From assembly GCA_022565655.1 (NCBI GenBank), contig JAIUMG010000206.1, forward strand, positions 1 to 6,128: a stretch of DNA of 6,128 nt, given 5' to 3'. The notes under the pieces were generated by a model. It was not told the origin of the DNA. It was given only the letters and a program-made list of their open reading frames with translations, and ran no database searches. How positions within the stretch are numbered: the first letter of the stretch is position 1; every line of letters begins with the position of its first letter. The stretch comes from Alkalimonas sp. (lineage in GTDB: Bacteria > Pseudomonadota > Gammaproteobacteria > Enterobacterales > Alteromonadaceae). The translations under genes were made by a program, and so were the position numbers. This document shows positions 5,593 to 6,128 of this stretch, piece by piece.

Positions 5593-6128
5593 GGATGGTC
5601 CTTTTTTTGAATGCGCATATACCGGGTTTCCTTTGACCCACAGCTTCAGCGCATGCCAGTATATTCGTATCATAACCAATACGTTGGGCCATGGAGCCCG
5701 GATCAATATCTGTTTTAAAACGGCAGAAGATATAGGCTCTTTAGACAGTTTCATCCAGGCAGAGAACACCGGCTGCTGTTGGCGATAATTGGTGATCTGA
5801 CAACGTAACTGCGCTGCCGGTGGAGGTAACTGCCAGTGATACTGCATATCCATTGGATTAAAAGGCGACACATGAAAAGCTTTATCGTGTTGATAGGTGG
5901 TGCTATCTGGCGTCACAGTATGCAAGTAATAATGCCGCTCATTCCACGGCGTATTACTGACTTCAGCCAACACATAACGAAGCTGTTGCGCTGCATCGTA
6001 ACCATAGTACAAAGTGATAGGGCTAAAATAATAGCCCCAGTTCGCCAGGGGGGTCAGCACAAACACAAAGGCAACCTCATCGTTCGCCCCCAGCTCACGC
6101 AGTTTATCTTGCACAGCCGTTAGCAAAT
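5590..6128 (-). CDS. DUF1365 family protein (N terminus beyond the window)
   Basis: About 178 residues of a DUF1365 protein are visible, against roughly 250 in typical members, so about 70 N-terminal residues lie past the right edge. Recognisable family blocks, numbered from the TTG at 6126, are NWGYYFSPITLYYGYD (29-44, compare 'vFNPlSvYyCyd'), AEVSNTPWNERHYYL (54-68), FHVSPFNPMDMQYHWQL (84-100) and the C-terminal IRIYWHALKLWVKGNP (153-168). No catalytic role is established for the family that I can state. It is regularly found directly upstream of Cfa-like genes, often near rpoE-chrR, photolyase, short-chain dehydrogenase and flavin amine oxidase genes, which implies a shared job in membrane lipid modification. 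Its stop overlaps the Cfa-like start by one base. The TTG at 6126 is not proposed as the real start because the frame continues off the edge. Confidence 0.88.
   Translation of the reverse strand, partial: LLTAVQDKLRELGANDEVAFVFVLTPLANWGYYFSPITLYYGYDAAQQLRYVLAEVSNTPWNERHYYLHTVTPDSTTYQHDKAFHVSPFNPMDMQYHWQLPPPAAQLRCQITNYRQQQPVFSAWMKLSKEPISSAVLKQILIRAPWPNVLVMIRIYWHALKLWVKGNPVYAHSKKGPS
5602..5608 (-). other. A7 run in slippery phase (A AAA AAA) near the end of the DUF1365 gene
   Basis: The DUF1365 frame reads TCA AAA AAA GGA, which places an A_AAA_AAA heptamer in the phase used for -1 slippage. The cfa-like frame is the -1 frame and has no stop from here through the cfa start. The run also abuts the cfa Shine-Dalgarno sequence (AAGGA), so it may serve only as an A-rich initiation enhancer. 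Confidence 0.4.

Noticed and set aside
5591..5692. An earlier start for the Cfa-like gene, giving 34 extra N-terminal residues.
   Set aside because: That stretch overlaps the well-conserved C terminus of DUF1365 in another frame. The ATG at 5590 has a good Shine-Dalgarno sequence and matches the family's N-terminal length better.

Overview
The window looks like chromosomal DNA from a gammaproteobacterium, probably a free-living or aquatic one. Base composition is close to balanced by eye. Coding is dense, and the protein types fit that group: a CvfB/YitL-type S1 protein, a GAF-GGDEF-EAL signalling protein, and the DUF1365 plus Cfa-like methyltransferase pair. Genus cannot be fixed from the sequence. 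There is no rRNA, tRNA, insertion sequence, CRISPR array or integrase, so nothing marks the stretch as a mobile island.

Layout. On the plus strand from the left edge comes the C-terminal part of a shrunken, apparently non-catalytic alkaline-phosphatase/sulfatase-fold protein that resembles the YejM (DUF3413) family (58-888). An in-frame TAA at 25-27 separates it from whatever lies to its left. Sixty bases later is a CvfB-like RNA-binding protein with three S1-type domains and a winged helix (949-1788). On the minus strand, reading from right to left, are a DUF1365 protein whose N terminus is cut by the window edge (5590-6128), a Cfa-like phospholipid methyltransferase (4331-5590) overlapping it by one base, and, after a 122-bp gap, an 804-residue GAF-GAF-GGDEF-EAL protein (1794-4208). 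That last gene converges on the cvfB-like gene with only 5 bp between stop codons.

Function. DUF1365 and the Cfa-like enzyme form a membrane-lipid modification unit. The Cfa-like protein keeps the SAM-binding site but has replaced three of the four side-chain ligands that hold bicarbonate in E. coli Cfa, so it may methylate or otherwise modify unsaturated acyl chains rather than make ordinary cyclopropane. The GGDEF-EAL protein retains the active-site residues of both catalytic domains and a c-di-GMP inhibitory site, so it could make, break or switch between making and breaking c-di-GMP.

The parts most worth a second look are the DUF1365-cfa junction and the leader of the GGDEF-EAL gene. The junction has an A7 run in slippery phase, a one-base stop/start overlap, a hairpin over the start codons, and a cfa frame that stays open upstream in the -1 phase. 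The leader has two tandem 18-bp units carrying four AACAC boxes, followed by a nested inverted repeat.
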